The position numbers and the translations under genes are program-made. Below the pieces are notes generated by a model, which was not told the DNA's origin, did no database searches, and was given only the letters and a program-made list of their open reading frames with translations. A DNA stretch of 64,000 nt, taken from the NCBI GenBank assembly GCA_018335795.1, contig JAGXRP010000033.1, positions 317,973-381,972 of the forward strand. The letters run 5' to 3'. Below, piece after piece: positions 19,701 to 28,123 of the stretch. Positions within the stretch are counted from its first letter, which is position 1. Each line of letters starts with the position of its first letter. This DNA is from Desulfobulbaceae bacterium. Lineage in GTDB: Bacteria > Bacteroidota > Ignavibacteria > Kapaibacteriales > UBA2268.

Positions 19701-20669
19701 TTGTCAAACCAAATACATTTGGATGTCATAATTATCAATTATAACACTCGTCAACTAACTTGTGACTGTATTGATTCGATTTGTTCCAATGGAATCAGCG
19801 AAAGTAATATTATCGTTGTTGATAACGCATCAACCGACGATAGCGTTGATTATCTTTCAAAAAATTATCCGCAAGTAATAATTGTCCGCAATGATAAGAA
19901 TTATGGCTATGCTAAGGCGATTAATATTGGGGTTTCCGTATCCAAAGCCGATTATTATATTATTAGCAATAGCGATATAATTTATCCCGACAAATCCATT
20001 CAAATGCTTTTTTCGGGGTATTTAAAATTAGACAAAGCCGGTGTAGTTGCACCCCAGTTTATCAATGCAGATGGTAGCTACCAAGAAGCATTTTCATATT
20101 TTCCAAGCTACAAATTCGGCTTTTGGGAAATGACTTATCTTATTAAATTTATTCACAAAGGCTATGCAAAGGAATTTGAAAAGAATCGTGCTAAATTGCC
20201 CCCCATAGTTGTGGATTTCACAGTTGGGGCAGTAATGTTATTTTCAAAAAAATTGTACCAAGAATTGGATGGCTTTTGTGAAGAATATTTCTTTTATACA
20301 GAAGAAACAGACTTTTGCAAGAGAGCTTCGCAAGCAGGCTATGTGAATTACATCCTAAGAAATGTCACCGTTAAACATTTAGTTGGCAAGACGCGAGATT
20401 CTATCGGTGTCAGTTATATTCCCTTACTCGTCTATACAAAAAGATTGTTTTTGAAAAAGCACTTGAGTTTGCTTGAAGCAACATTTTATAGAGTTTCACA
20501 AATTTTGAAATTTTTTATGTTGTATGTTTATTCAATAAGCTTAGCAATGTTTTTACAAAGTAAAAGCATAAGAGAGCATACACGTGATAAAGCGAAGGAA
20601 TTCATAGTAAATTGGATGGAAAATTACGAAGACTTGAAATTAAAAATGAAGCAACAATATGGCGCTTAA
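19701..20669 (+). CDS. Glycosyltransferase family 2 (rhamnosyltransferase-like)
   Basis: 322 aa from a TTG start. GT-A fold: DVIIINYNTRQLTCDCIDSI, VVDNASTDDSVDYL, NYGYAKAINIGV, the metal-binding variant ISNSDI in place of DXD, and the acceptor/base motif GFCEEYFFYTEETDFCKRASQAG. This is the WbbL/RfbF-like branch that adds sugars such as rhamnose to polysaccharide. A hydrophobic stretch at ~268-288 may bring it to the membrane. The rhamnose pathway genes lie 2 kb away on the other strand, which supports but does not prove the donor. The 3' end overlaps the ferredoxin gene by 11 nt. Confidence 0.85.
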   Translation: MSNQIHLDVIIINYNTRQLTCDCIDSICSNGISESNIIVVDNASTDDSVDYLSKNYPQVIIVRNDKNYGYAKAINIGVSVSKADYYIISNSDIIYPDKSIQMLFSGYLKLDKAGVVAPQFINADGSYQEAFSYFPSYKFGFWEMTYLIKFIHKGYAKEFEKNRAKLPPIVVDFTVGAVMLFSKKLYQELDGFCEEYFFYTEETDFCKRASQAGYVNYILRNVTVKHLVGKTRDSIGVSYIPLLVYTKRLFLKKHLSLLEATFYRVSQILKFFMLYVYSISLAMFLQSKSIREHTRDKAKEFIVNWMENYEDLKLKMKQQYGA

Positions 20670-20862
20670 GATATTAGAAGATTGCATAATTTGTGGCAAA
20701 TGTGAGCCAATTTGCCCGACCGAAGCGATTTTTTTGGGTGAAGACATATATGAAATTGATGCTGATAAATGCGTTGAGTGTATCGGCTATTTTGACGAGC
20801 CTCAATGCCATGCTGTTTGTCCTGTAGATGTAATAATAAGGATTGAAAATGACACTGACTAA
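20659..20862 (+). CDS. YfhL-type 2[4Fe-4S] ferredoxin
   Basis: 67 aa. Two cluster motifs: CIICGKCEPICP and a second, CVECIGYFDEPQCHAVCP, in which the spacing between the second and third Cys is lengthened to eight residues. That long spacing is characteristic of YfhL/alvin-type low-potential ferredoxins. It is a small cytoplasmic electron carrier; the redox partner is not known. It overlaps the glycosyltransferase upstream by 11 nt and the amidohydrolase downstream by 14 nt, so the three are coexpressed, although nothing suggests a shared biochemical step. Confidence 0.9.
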   Translation: MALKILEDCIICGKCEPICPTEAIFLGEDIYEIDADKCVECIGYFDEPQCHAVCPVDVIIRIENDTD

Positions 20863-22363
20863 TATAAAATTGGAAATAGAAGAAGGTTTGATTAAATCAA
20901 TTACTACTTTTCCCGAAGGGGTTTGTGTGGTTACGGGTGAAACTGGTACAGTATTCCGGAATGCTTATATTTTGCCCGGAATGACAGATTCACATTGTCA
21001 CTTATGGGGATTGGGCATGATGCGCAAAATTCTGACTTTTGACGATTGCAATTCCGAGAAAAACTGCATTGAAAAAGCCGAATCGCAACCATTTTTCCGA
21101 AGCAATTGGATTTTTGGCAGAGGATGGAATCAAGAAAATTGGAAAAATAGCAATTTGCCAACTTTAGAACATCTTGACAAAGCATTTCCGGATAATCCAT
21201 GCTACTTCATCAGAGTTGACGGACATGCTGCGTGGGTAAATTCTAAAGCTTTGGAAATTGCCGGTATAAGCAAAGAGACCAAAGACCCTGTCGGAGGTGC
21301 GATTCTGAGATATGATGACGGCACTCCAAACGGGGTGTTGGTTGATTCGGCGATGTTGTTGGCAGAAAAGCTAATTCCCGATTTTTCCGAAGAGCAATAT
21401 CAAGAGTTCATTTCAATTGCCCAAGACTTGTGCATCCAAGTAGGGATTACGGCAGTTCATGATATGGATGTATCGCCAAAATTGGTTGATATATTTCGCA
21501 AAATGAATTCAAGTAATGAACTGAAAATCAGAATCTATTCTCATATATCAGCCCAGAATGATGAATATATTGATGCCGGAATCACTCCATATATCTCTGA
21601 TTTTTTCAATGTCGTTGGCATAAAACTGTTTTCTGATGGAGCATTAGGCTCAAGAGGAGCAGCATTGTTGTCTGATTACGCTGATGAGGCCGGGAACAAA
21701 GGATTGCTGATTTTGGATAAAATGCAAATGGCTGAAAAAGCTGAAATTGCCATCCAAAAAGGATTTGATATAGCAATTCATGCTATTGGCGATAGAGCAA
21801 ATCGTGAAGTTTTAGATGCTTATCAAATTTTGCGTCAAAAATTCGGAAATTTCAGAAACAAATTGAGAATTGAGCACGCACAAATAGTAGCTGAAGAGGA
21901 CATTCCGAGATTTCGTGAACTAAATGTGATTGCATCAGTTCAACCTATTCATTATATAGGTGATGAGAAAATGGCATTAGCAAGGCTTGGGCGAGAAATT
22001 TTCGATAAGCATGGCTATCCGTGGCAAAAATTTTTGAAAAACAGTGTCGAAATAATTGCCGGTTCAGATTTCCCAATTGAATCTCACAATCCTTTTTTGG
22101 GACTCTCAGCATTTCTCACAAGACAAAATTTGGAAGGTGGTGAAATTCAGAATCCTGAGGAAAGATTGAATTTATTCGACGCTATAAAATCATATACTTT
22201 GACACCTGCAAAAGTTGTAAATTCATCAACAGGTTTATTAAGAGTCGGATATAAGGCTGATTTTGTAATTACAAACAGTAATATTGGTTCGAAATCACAA
22301 ATACATGAAACATCGGTTGAGGCGGTTTACGTCGGTGGCAATTTGAAATATTCACGCTCTTGA
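20849..22363 (+). CDS. YtcJ-like metal-dependent amidohydrolase
   Basis: 504 aa. I choose the ATG at 20849, with AAGGA eight bases upstream. Amidohydro_3 architecture: a small beta-sandwich formed by both termini around a TIM barrel. Metal-site elements are DSHCHLWGLG (HxH), a barrel His in IAIHAIGDRA, IEHAQIV, and the Asp of AGSDFPIE. Also typical are the FGRGWNQENW segment and the C-terminal ADFVITN. Substrates of YtcJ-like enzymes are mostly unassigned. The gene ends 37 bp inside the 3' end of the opposite rfbD. Confidence 0.88.
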   Translation: MTLTNIKLEIEEGLIKSITTFPEGVCVVTGETGTVFRNAYILPGMTDSHCHLWGLGMMRKILTFDDCNSEKNCIEKAESQPFFRSNWIFGRGWNQENWKNSNLPTLEHLDKAFPDNPCYFIRVDGHAAWVNSKALEIAGISKETKDPVGGAILRYDDGTPNGVLVDSAMLLAEKLIPDFSEEQYQEFISIAQDLCIQVGITAVHDMDVSPKLVDIFRKMNSSNELKIRIYSHISAQNDEYIDAGITPYISDFFNVVGIKLFSDGALGSRGAALLSDYADEAGNKGLLILDKMQMAEKAEIAIQKGFDIAIHAIGDRANREVLDAYQILRQKFGNFRNKLRIEHAQIVAEEDIPRFRELNVIASVQPIHYIGDEKMALARLGREIFDKHGYPWQKFLKNSVEIIAGSDFPIESHNPFLGLSAFLTRQNLEGGEIQNPEERLNLFDAIKSYTLTPAKVVNSSTGLLRVGYKADFVITNSNIGSKSQIHETSVEAVYVGGNLKYSRS

Positions 22364-23196
22364 TGCAAATAATCATCAAGCTCTTCGTCCCAACTTTTGA
22401 ACTGTATTCCTAAATCTTCCGATAATTTTTCCGATGACATTACCGAAAAATGTGGCCTTTTGATTTTTTGCTCAAAATCAATAATTTTAGCAGGATGGAT
22501 TCCAACATTCAAAGCTAAATGCTTTTTAATCATCAAAGCCCACTCGTAACGCGAGCAAGCCCCTTTAGGAGTTAAATGATATAAGCCCTTTAAATCATTG
22601 TCTAATGCTTCCAAAACACGCTCTGCAATAAATTTAACTGACGATGGAACCGAAATCTCATCATCAACTATTTTCAGAACTCGTTGCTTGCGAGACCATT
22701 CAAACAATTTATAGATAAAATTTTGCTGCCCCAAACCATACACCCAACTAAGTCGAAAAACTAATGAATTCGGGAATTTGTCTAAGATTATTTGTTCTCC
22801 GAGTGACTTTGCTTTTCCGTATTCATTCACAGGGTTGCATATATCATCTTCCGTATAAGGCGATGATTTCGATCCATCAAAAACATAATCCGAGCCGAAA
22901 TGAACAAATTTTGCACCGAATTTATTACTTAGCAATGCCAAATTATAAGGTGCGAAAGAGTTGACAGGATAATTTGGCGAAAAATGATGTTCTGCTTTTA
23001 CAGTATCATTATATGCAGCGCAATTGATAACGAGTTCAGGCTCGAGCTTTTGGAATAGTTCTGAAACTTTTTCAAAATCGGAAATATCAACATCAACTAT
23101 ATCAAATTTGAATAATTCAACATTCTCTTTTGCTGAGAATATCTTGACAAATTCTTTACCGAGTTGTCCGGCAGCACCAATTACGAACACTTTCAT
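22327..23196 (-). CDS. rfbD: dTDP-4-dehydrorhamnose reductase
   Basis: Last step of dTDP-L-rhamnose synthesis, NAD(P)H-dependent reduction of the 4-keto sugar. 289 aa from the ATG at 23196. Short-chain dehydrogenase fold with GAAGQLGKEF, NCAAYNDTVKAE, and the SDYVFDG...Y-x-x-x-K signature (TEDDICNPVNEYGKAKSLGE). The ATGA overlap with rfbB shows coupling. The 3' end overlaps the opposite amidohydrolase by 37 bp. Confidence 0.95.
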   Translation of the reverse strand: MKVFVIGAAGQLGKEFVKIFSAKENVELFKFDIVDVDISDFEKVSELFQKLEPELVINCAAYNDTVKAEHHFSPNYPVNSFAPYNLALLSNKFGAKFVHFGSDYVFDGSKSSPYTEDDICNPVNEYGKAKSLGEQIILDKFPNSLVFRLSWVYGLGQQNFIYKLFEWSRKQRVLKIVDDEISVPSSVKFIAERVLEALDNDLKGLYHLTPKGACSRYEWALMIKKHLALNVGIHPAKIIDFEQKIKRPHFSVMSSEKLSEDLGIQFKSWDEELDDYLHQEREYFKLPPT

Positions 23197-24185
23197 TTTT
23201 GGTAAACCTTCGCCCAATATTGTCTCAAATCGTGAAGTTTTCCGTCAGCCCAATCAATATTTTGAAGATACCAATTAACAGTATTCGAAATTCCGACATC
23301 AAAATTGATTTTATGAGACCACCTTAGCTCATTTGCAATCTTGTCATAATTTAAGGAATATCGGAAATCGTGCCCGGGTCTGTCCTTTACAAACGCTATC
23401 AAATCGTGTGATTTACCGAGCAAATCAAGAATAGCCTTTACGACATCAATGTTACGCTTTTCGTTTCCACTTCCGATATTGTATATCTCTCCAACCCTAC
23501 CATGATTCAGAATTTCCAAGACAGCCGAGGCACAATCAGCAACGTAGAGCCATTCGCGTATATTTTCACCTGCTCCGTAAACCGGGATACGTTCATCGGC
23601 AAGAGCTTTTAAAATTACTACAGGAACCAATTTTTCGGGATATTGCCATGGACCGTAGTTGTTCGAAGGTCTTACGGTGATTACAGGTGTTCCATATGTT
23701 CGCAAGTAAGCACGCCCAAGCATATCAGCCGATGTTTTGCTAACTGAATAAGGTGAATTTGGAGCGAGAGGAGTATCTTCAAAAAATGAGCCTGACTCGC
23801 CAAGTTCGCCATAGACTTCATCTGTAGAAATGTTGATAAATTTTTCGATTTCAAATAATTTTGCCGCTTCCAACAAATTATGAGTTCCAAGTATATTAGT
23901 AGTCATAAAAATTGTCGGTTCCAAAATGCTTCTATCCACATGGCTTTCTGCTGCCCAATGAACAATACTTTCGGGACGAAATGATGTAAATGCCGACATG
24001 ACAAAATCATGCGAAGCAATGTCGCCCTCGAAAAATTCGATATCATTCCAAACTCCGGAAAGCCGCTTTTTATCTGCCGCATAAGTCAGCTTGTCAATTA
24101 CGGCAACTTGATGCCCTGCACTTACTGCTTGTCTGACAAATTCACTGCCTATGAAACCGGCTCCGCCGGTAATCAATATTTTCAT
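23193..24185 (-). CDS. rfbB: dTDP-glucose 4,6-dehydratase
   Basis: Second step of dTDP-rhamnose synthesis. 330 aa extended SDR: ITGGAGFIGSEFVR, HWAAESHVDRS, STDEVYGELG (Thr-Asp-Glu catalytic trio), PYSVSKTSADML (Tyr-x3-Lys), RPSNNYGPWQYPEKLVP and NIGSGNEKRN. Length and motifs are normal. It overlaps rfbA and rfbD by 4 nt each. Confidence 0.97.
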   Translation of the reverse strand: MKILITGGAGFIGSEFVRQAVSAGHQVAVIDKLTYAADKKRLSGVWNDIEFFEGDIASHDFVMSAFTSFRPESIVHWAAESHVDRSILEPTIFMTTNILGTHNLLEAAKLFEIEKFINISTDEVYGELGESGSFFEDTPLAPNSPYSVSKTSADMLGRAYLRTYGTPVITVRPSNNYGPWQYPEKLVPVVILKALADERIPVYGAGENIREWLYVADCASAVLEILNHGRVGEIYNIGSGNEKRNIDVVKAILDLLGKSHDLIAFVKDRPGHDFRYSLNYDKIANELRWSHKINFDVGISNTVNWYLQNIDWADGKLHDLRQYWAKVYQK

Positions 24186-25057
24186 CTATTAAACTCGTTT
24201 ATAATTTTTTTGCAATAATTTTTGTAATCGCATTCGGGTAAGCTACCAATTAATTTTTGGTAAGAATCCAAATCAATGAAATCTTGTTGCAAAGCGATTT
24301 CCTCCAAACAAGCGATTTTTGTACCTTGTCGTTTTTCGATAGTTTGAATAAAGACACCTGCTTCGAGCAAAGATTGAGGTGTACCGGTATCAAGCCATGC
24401 TACTCCTCTGCCGATAGTCACAACATCAAGTTCATTATCTCGCAAATAATGTTTGTGGAGGTCTGTGATTTCGATTTCACCACGCATACTCGGTTTGAGT
24501 TCACGAGAATAAGCGGCGACCTTAGAATTGAAAATATACAATCCAGGAATAGCGTATTTGGATTTTGGCACGACGGGCTTCTCCTCTATGCTCAAAACTT
24601 TATGGTTGTGGTCGAATTCTACAACACCATATTCGGTTGGATTATCCACATGATAAGCAAAAATAGTTCCACCATGATTGTTTGCTATTCCATCACGTAA
24701 AAAATCAAGCTTGCCATAGAAAAGATTATCGCCAAGAATCAGGCAAACTTGGGAATCGCCTATAAATTGTTCGCCTATGATAAATGCTTGGGGCAATCCA
24801 CCGGGCGAATCTTGAATTTTATATTCGATATAAATCCCGAATTGAGAACCGTCACCTAATAATTTTTGGTAATTTGGTGTGTCTTCGGGCGTAGAAATGA
24901 GTAATACTTCACGAATACCTGCCAGCATCAATGTCGAAAGCGGATAATAAATCATTGGCTTATCGTAAACAGGTTGCAACTGCTTAGAAAAAATATTGGT
25001 CATCGGGTATAATCTTGTCCCCTTTCCACCGGCGAGAATAATACCTTTCGTTTTCAT
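24182..25057 (-). CDS. rfbA: Glucose-1-phosphate thymidylyltransferase
   Basis: First step of dTDP-rhamnose synthesis, joining dTTP and glucose-1-phosphate. 291 aa with the nucleotidyltransferase signature GIILAGGKGTRLYPMT, KQLQPVYDKPMIYYPLSTLMLAGI, ILGDNLFYG, GVVEFD, EEKPVVPKSKYAI and RGVAWLDTGTPQSLLEA. The start codon directly abuts the rfbC stop. Confidence 0.97.
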   Translation of the reverse strand: MKTKGIILAGGKGTRLYPMTNIFSKQLQPVYDKPMIYYPLSTLMLAGIREVLLISTPEDTPNYQKLLGDGSQFGIYIEYKIQDSPGGLPQAFIIGEQFIGDSQVCLILGDNLFYGKLDFLRDGIANNHGGTIFAYHVDNPTEYGVVEFDHNHKVLSIEEKPVVPKSKYAIPGLYIFNSKVAAYSRELKPSMRGEIEITDLHKHYLRDNELDVVTIGRGVAWLDTGTPQSLLEAGVFIQTIEKRQGTKIACLEEIALQQDFIDLDSYQKLIGSLPECDYKNYCKKIINEFNR

Positions 25058-25696
25058 CTATGCCTCATATTTGAATAATCTTGCATCAACCGAATCAGCC
25101 CAACGACTCAAATTCGTACCCATTTTATCTTTATTGCTCATTTTCATAGAATTATTTTTGATGAGTTTGCTCATTAAATCAATTACATCGGGTTCGCATT
25201 TTGACCAATCAATTTGGTCATCTGCAATTGTAATTGATGCTTCATGTCCTTGCGACCATTCGGATGTACACATATACTCGATAAGCGAATCATCCATAGC
25301 GTAAAACCCATGTGCAAATCCATTTGGCACCCAAAACCATTCACCATATTCGCTCAGATTGTTGGATTTCAGTTCTTGCGCTACAATTTTACCAAAATTT
25401 GGAGAGCTTGGGCGGATATCCAACGCAAAATCAATAATATGACCGTTAATGCATCTTATGAGTTTATCCATAAATGGATTCCATTGGAAATGCAAACCGC
25501 GAAAAAAACCTGCATGAGTGAATGATTCGTTTATTTGTTTGAATAGCTTTCCAACGAGAAATTCAGTTTTGGCATTATTCTCGAAATCTGATTGACGAAA
25601 AGTTTCGGTAAAGTAACCGCGTTCATCATCGAATCGAGCGAATTGAATAAGTTTCAGTTCGCTTAAAGCAAGGCTATTGACTTGAGTAATTTTCAT
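25058..25696 (-). CDS. rfbC: dTDP-4-dehydrorhamnose 3,5-epimerase-like protein
   Basis: 212 aa cupin-type epimerase, third step of the rhamnose pathway. Signature residues are present: FARFDDERGYFTETFR, a GFFRGLHFQ segment with the catalytic His, GHIIDFALDIRPSSPNFGK, and WVPNGFAHGFYAMDD. The usual Tyr near EYMCTSEW is retained. The C-terminal ~30 residues (NNSMKMSNKDKMGTNLSRW) extend beyond the typical ~185 aa and are polar. Position between wecB and rfbA supports the call. Confidence 0.9.
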   Translation of the reverse strand: MKITQVNSLALSELKLIQFARFDDERGYFTETFRQSDFENNAKTEFLVGKLFKQINESFTHAGFFRGLHFQWNPFMDKLIRCINGHIIDFALDIRPSSPNFGKIVAQELKSNNLSEYGEWFWVPNGFAHGFYAMDDSLIEYMCTSEWSQGHEASITIADDQIDWSKCEPDVIDLMSKLIKNNSMKMSNKDKMGTNLSRWADSVDARLFKYEA

Positions 25697-25699
25697 ATT

Positions 25700-26791
25700 T
25701 TATAATTTTCGCTCCAAAACTTCAACCACTCTGTTTGCAGTTTTGCCGTCCCACATTGCAGGGATTTGGCTTTGCTTCCATTTTCCGGCAATAGCTTGAT
25801 TGGCGTATTCCAATAATTTTTGCATATCTTTTCCGGCAATGACGTTCGAGCCTTCCAATATCGTTATGGGTCGTTCAGTATTCTCGCGTAGTGTGATGCA
25901 GGGTATTTTCAGCGCAGTTGTTTCCTCTTGCACACCACCGCTATCTGTGATTACAAATTTAGAATTCGACATCAATTTCTGGAAATCAAGGTACCCGAGT
26001 GGTTCGCAAATTTGTAATCGTGGGTTCAGAGCATTCAAATTTATGCCAAACTTCCGCAGATTTTCCTTAGTGCGTGGGTGCATTGGGAATATAATATCAA
26101 TATCGGAGGAAATTTCATTCAAAGTATTCATTATACTCTGGATTCCTTCCTTCTCGTCCACATTTGATGGTCTGTGCAAAGTTACGAGGGCAAATTGCTT
26201 GCTTTGCAGCTTCAAATCATCAAGGATAGGTGAAAGTTCCGCTTTGGGCAAAAACATAAATAAAGTGTCAATCATTATATTTCCGACGCGAAAAATCTTC
26301 GATGGGCTCACACCTTCGTTCGATAAATTTTGGTCTGCATCAAGCGATGGTGTCAACAACAGGTCTGCAAGAGCATCTGTGACCAATCGGTTGATTTCCT
26401 CGGGCATTGTCCGGTCAAAACTACGCAAACCAGCTTCGAGATGGACAATTTTGATTCCAAGTTTGGCGGCGACAATACTGCAAGCCATAGTTGAATTAAC
26501 ATCTCCGACTACGAGAATTGCATCAGGCTTGACGCTGAAGCAAACATCTTCGAAACGTTCCATGATTTTCGCAACCTGTTTGGCTTGAGTGTCCGAACCA
26601 ACTTCGAGATTGATATCAGGCTTGGGAATTCCAAGTTCTTCAAAAAATAATGAAGACATTTTGGCATCGTAATGTTGCCCTGTATGAAGCAAAATCGGCT
26701 CCAATGAATTGGAACTCGAGTATGCTTTCATCAAAGGAGCAATCTTCATGAAATTGGGGCGCGCCCCGACAATATTAATAATTTTTGACAT
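25700..26791 (-). CDS. wecB: UDP-N-acetylglucosamine 2-epimerase, non-hydrolysing
   Basis: Interconverts UDP-GlcNAc and UDP-ManNAc for envelope polysaccharide. 363 aa from the ATG at 26791. GT-B-like fold with NIVGARPNFMKIAPL, LLHTGQHYDAKMSSLFFEELGIPKPD, GDVNSTMACSIVAAKLGIKIVHLEAGLRSFDRTMPEEINR, TLHRPSNVDE, FPMHPRTKENL, SDSGGVQEETTALKIPCITLRENTERP and EGSN. It is the first gene of wecB-rfbC-rfbA-rfbB-rfbD. Confidence 0.95.
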   Translation of the reverse strand: MSKIINIVGARPNFMKIAPLMKAYSSSNSLEPILLHTGQHYDAKMSSLFFEELGIPKPDINLEVGSDTQAKQVAKIMERFEDVCFSVKPDAILVVGDVNSTMACSIVAAKLGIKIVHLEAGLRSFDRTMPEEINRLVTDALADLLLTPSLDADQNLSNEGVSPSKIFRVGNIMIDTLFMFLPKAELSPILDDLKLQSKQFALVTLHRPSNVDEKEGIQSIMNTLNEISSDIDIIFPMHPRTKENLRKFGINLNALNPRLQICEPLGYLDFQKLMSNSKFVITDSGGVQEETTALKIPCITLRENTERPITILEGSNVIAGKDMQKLLEYANQAIAGKWKQSQIPAMWDGKTANRVVEVLERKL

Positions 26792-27132
26792 CAATTTTCA
26801 TTTTTATACAAATTCAAATATAAGGATTTATGGGATAATAGAATTTACTAAGATATCAAATAATAATTCTTAGTTGACTGGCAAACCCATTATGAAATTG
26901 AACAATGTCCATTTTGCAATGGTCAGGAAATATCAAAATCATAAAGCGTCATTAGCTGAAAACATATACCTATGAATAGTTTTCATTTTCAGAACCCAAA
27001 GTGCAGTCGACTACTTACTTTCATTTAATCTAAAAAATTGAACAGAATAATTCCTCTTTATGAAACCTAAAATATTATTTAGCGTATAATGAAATGTATT
27101 TGTCATTTATCAAATAATTTCAGGAGTTAATA
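26792..27132. other. 341-bp divergent intergenic region
   Basis: Separates wecB (minus) from the first HMA-like gene (plus). It is AT-rich and holds a candidate minus-strand -7 element at 26815-26822 and the AGGAG ribosome site of the plus gene at 27122-27126. A short imperfect hairpin surrounds 26907-26925. I see no coding sequence or RNA gene. Confidence 0.6.
26815..26822 (-). promoter_or_regulatory. Candidate -7 element of the wecB-rfb operon
   Basis: On the minus strand TATATTTG, an exact TAnnTTTG match 24 nt before the wecB ATG. The nearest upstream TTTG (26860-26857) is 34 bp away, longer than the normal spacing, so the -33 part is unconvincing. Confidence 0.45.
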
Positions 27133-27471
27133 ATGTTAAAAAGATTTTTATTAGTAGTTATCGGCGTGGCGGTGGTCCTTTCAGGTTTTGTTGCAGCATT
27201 TTCTGCTGAAGAAGATTTGCAAGAAGTGAAAATTAAGACTTCAGCATATTCTTTCATGTGCAAAAACAGAATTGAAACAGAGTTGAAAAACATTAATGGC
27301 ATCGAGGATTCATTTCTGAATTTGGATGATAAGATTGTAACCATAAAATACAATTCTAAATCCATAAATCCCGACGAGATGAAGAAAAACATCGAAGATC
27401 TGGGCTACGAAGCAGAAATAATGAAAAATTCAACTCAGTCTGAAGTGAAAGCCGATAAGAATACTAGATAG
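27133..27471 (+). CDS. Exported HMA-fold protein lacking the first metal-site cysteine (copy 1)
   Basis: 112 aa. AGGAG lies six bases before the ATG. Signal peptide at 1-~25 (hydrophobic core LLVVIGVAVVLSGFVAAFSA). Residues ~31-98 follow the heavy-metal-associated ferredoxin-like fold: KIKTSAYSFMCKNRIETELK, GIEDSFLNLDDKIVTIKYN, then a helix and LGYEAEI. In the family the loop is CxxC (in Bacteroidota periplasmic members typically TSA-x-CGMC); here it is Ser40-Phe-Met-Cys43. The polar C-terminal tail (residues ~100-112) is extra. A close paralogue follows at 27766. It is probably periplasmic; copper or other metal binding through Met/Cys is possible but unproven. Confidence 0.8.
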   Translation: MLKRFLLVVIGVAVVLSGFVAAFSAEEDLQEVKIKTSAYSFMCKNRIETELKNINGIEDSFLNLDDKIVTIKYNSKSINPDEMKKNIEDLGYEAEIMKNSTQSEVKADKNTR

Positions 27472-27484
27472 TATTAATAGGTAA

Positions 27485-27514
27485 ATGGGGGCTTGTAAGC
27501 CCCCATTTTTTTTG
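27485..27514 (+). terminator. Intrinsic terminator after HMA-like copy 1
   Basis: Inverted repeat with stem ATGGGGGCTT and a two- to four-base loop at 27485-27506, followed by a run of T. It isolates copy 1 from copy 2, so each copy is a separate transcription unit. Confidence 0.85.
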
Positions 27515-27765
27515 AATTCACAATCTCATTTAGGATGCTTAGACTGCTTAGAATTTAATCTAGAGACGTTCCCAAAAAACTTTATTATGTAAAATACACA
27601 AGTTTTCTATAGCCAAGTATTGCTCTGACTATAAACAATATTAGTACGGCATAATTTTTATTTCAACCCACAATTTAATTTTTTTTTAATTAAGATAACA
27701 ATATATTTAGTGGTGCGTCGTTTTTTGCTAAGTAATTCAATTTTATACGATTTTGGGGAGTTCAA

Positions 27766-28065
27766 ATGTATAAGCATTTTATAGCAATTTTAATCGGTGT
27801 TGCATTAACACTGTCCTTGTCGAACGGCTCGTTTGCTGCTGATGAAAAAATGACAGAAGTAAAGATTGAGACTTCTGCATATTCATTCATGTGTAAAAAC
27901 AGAATAGAGACTGAGTTAAAGAACCTAAAAGGTGTTGAAGACTCATATTTGAATCTTGACGATAAGATTGTGACGATTAAATATAACCCTAACACGGTTA
28001 AACCAAATGAAATGATGAAGGTTATCAAAAATATGGGCTATGATGCTGATATTTTGAAGAATTAA
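27766..28065 (+). CDS. Exported HMA-fold protein lacking the first metal-site cysteine (copy 2)
   Basis: 99 aa, tandem paralogue of the gene at 27133. Signal peptide at 1-~25 (ending NGSFAADE). The segment TSAYSFMCKNRIETELKN is identical to copy 1, again with Ser40 and Cys43 in place of CxxC; GVEDSYLNLDDKIVTIKYNP and MGYDADILKN are near-identical. It lacks the polar tail of copy 1. GGGGAG lies upstream of the ATG. The signal peptides differ far more than the domain, so the domain, including the changed loop, is under constraint. Confidence 0.8.
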   Translation: MYKHFIAILIGVALTLSLSNGSFAADEKMTEVKIETSAYSFMCKNRIETELKNLKGVEDSYLNLDDKIVTIKYNPNTVKPNEMMKVIKNMGYDADILKN

Positions 28066-28090
28066 GTAAATAAAAATACTATTGATATCA

Positions 28091-28122
28091 AAAAAACTAG
28101 GGGGCTTAAAGCCCCCTTTTTT
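28091..28122. terminator. Bidirectional terminator between HMA-like copy 2 and susD
   Basis: GC-rich inverted repeat (AGGGGGCTT with its complement, 28099-28117). On the plus strand a T run follows; on the minus strand the A run at 28091-28096 becomes a T run. It can stop both converging genes and ends two bases before the susD stop codon. Confidence 0.85.
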
Positions 28123-28123
28123 G

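Noticed and set aside
25800-26588. Long open frame (262 codons) on the plus strand opposite wecB
   Set aside because: It mirrors the wecB codons, has no ribosome site or family match, and wecB has complete motifs.
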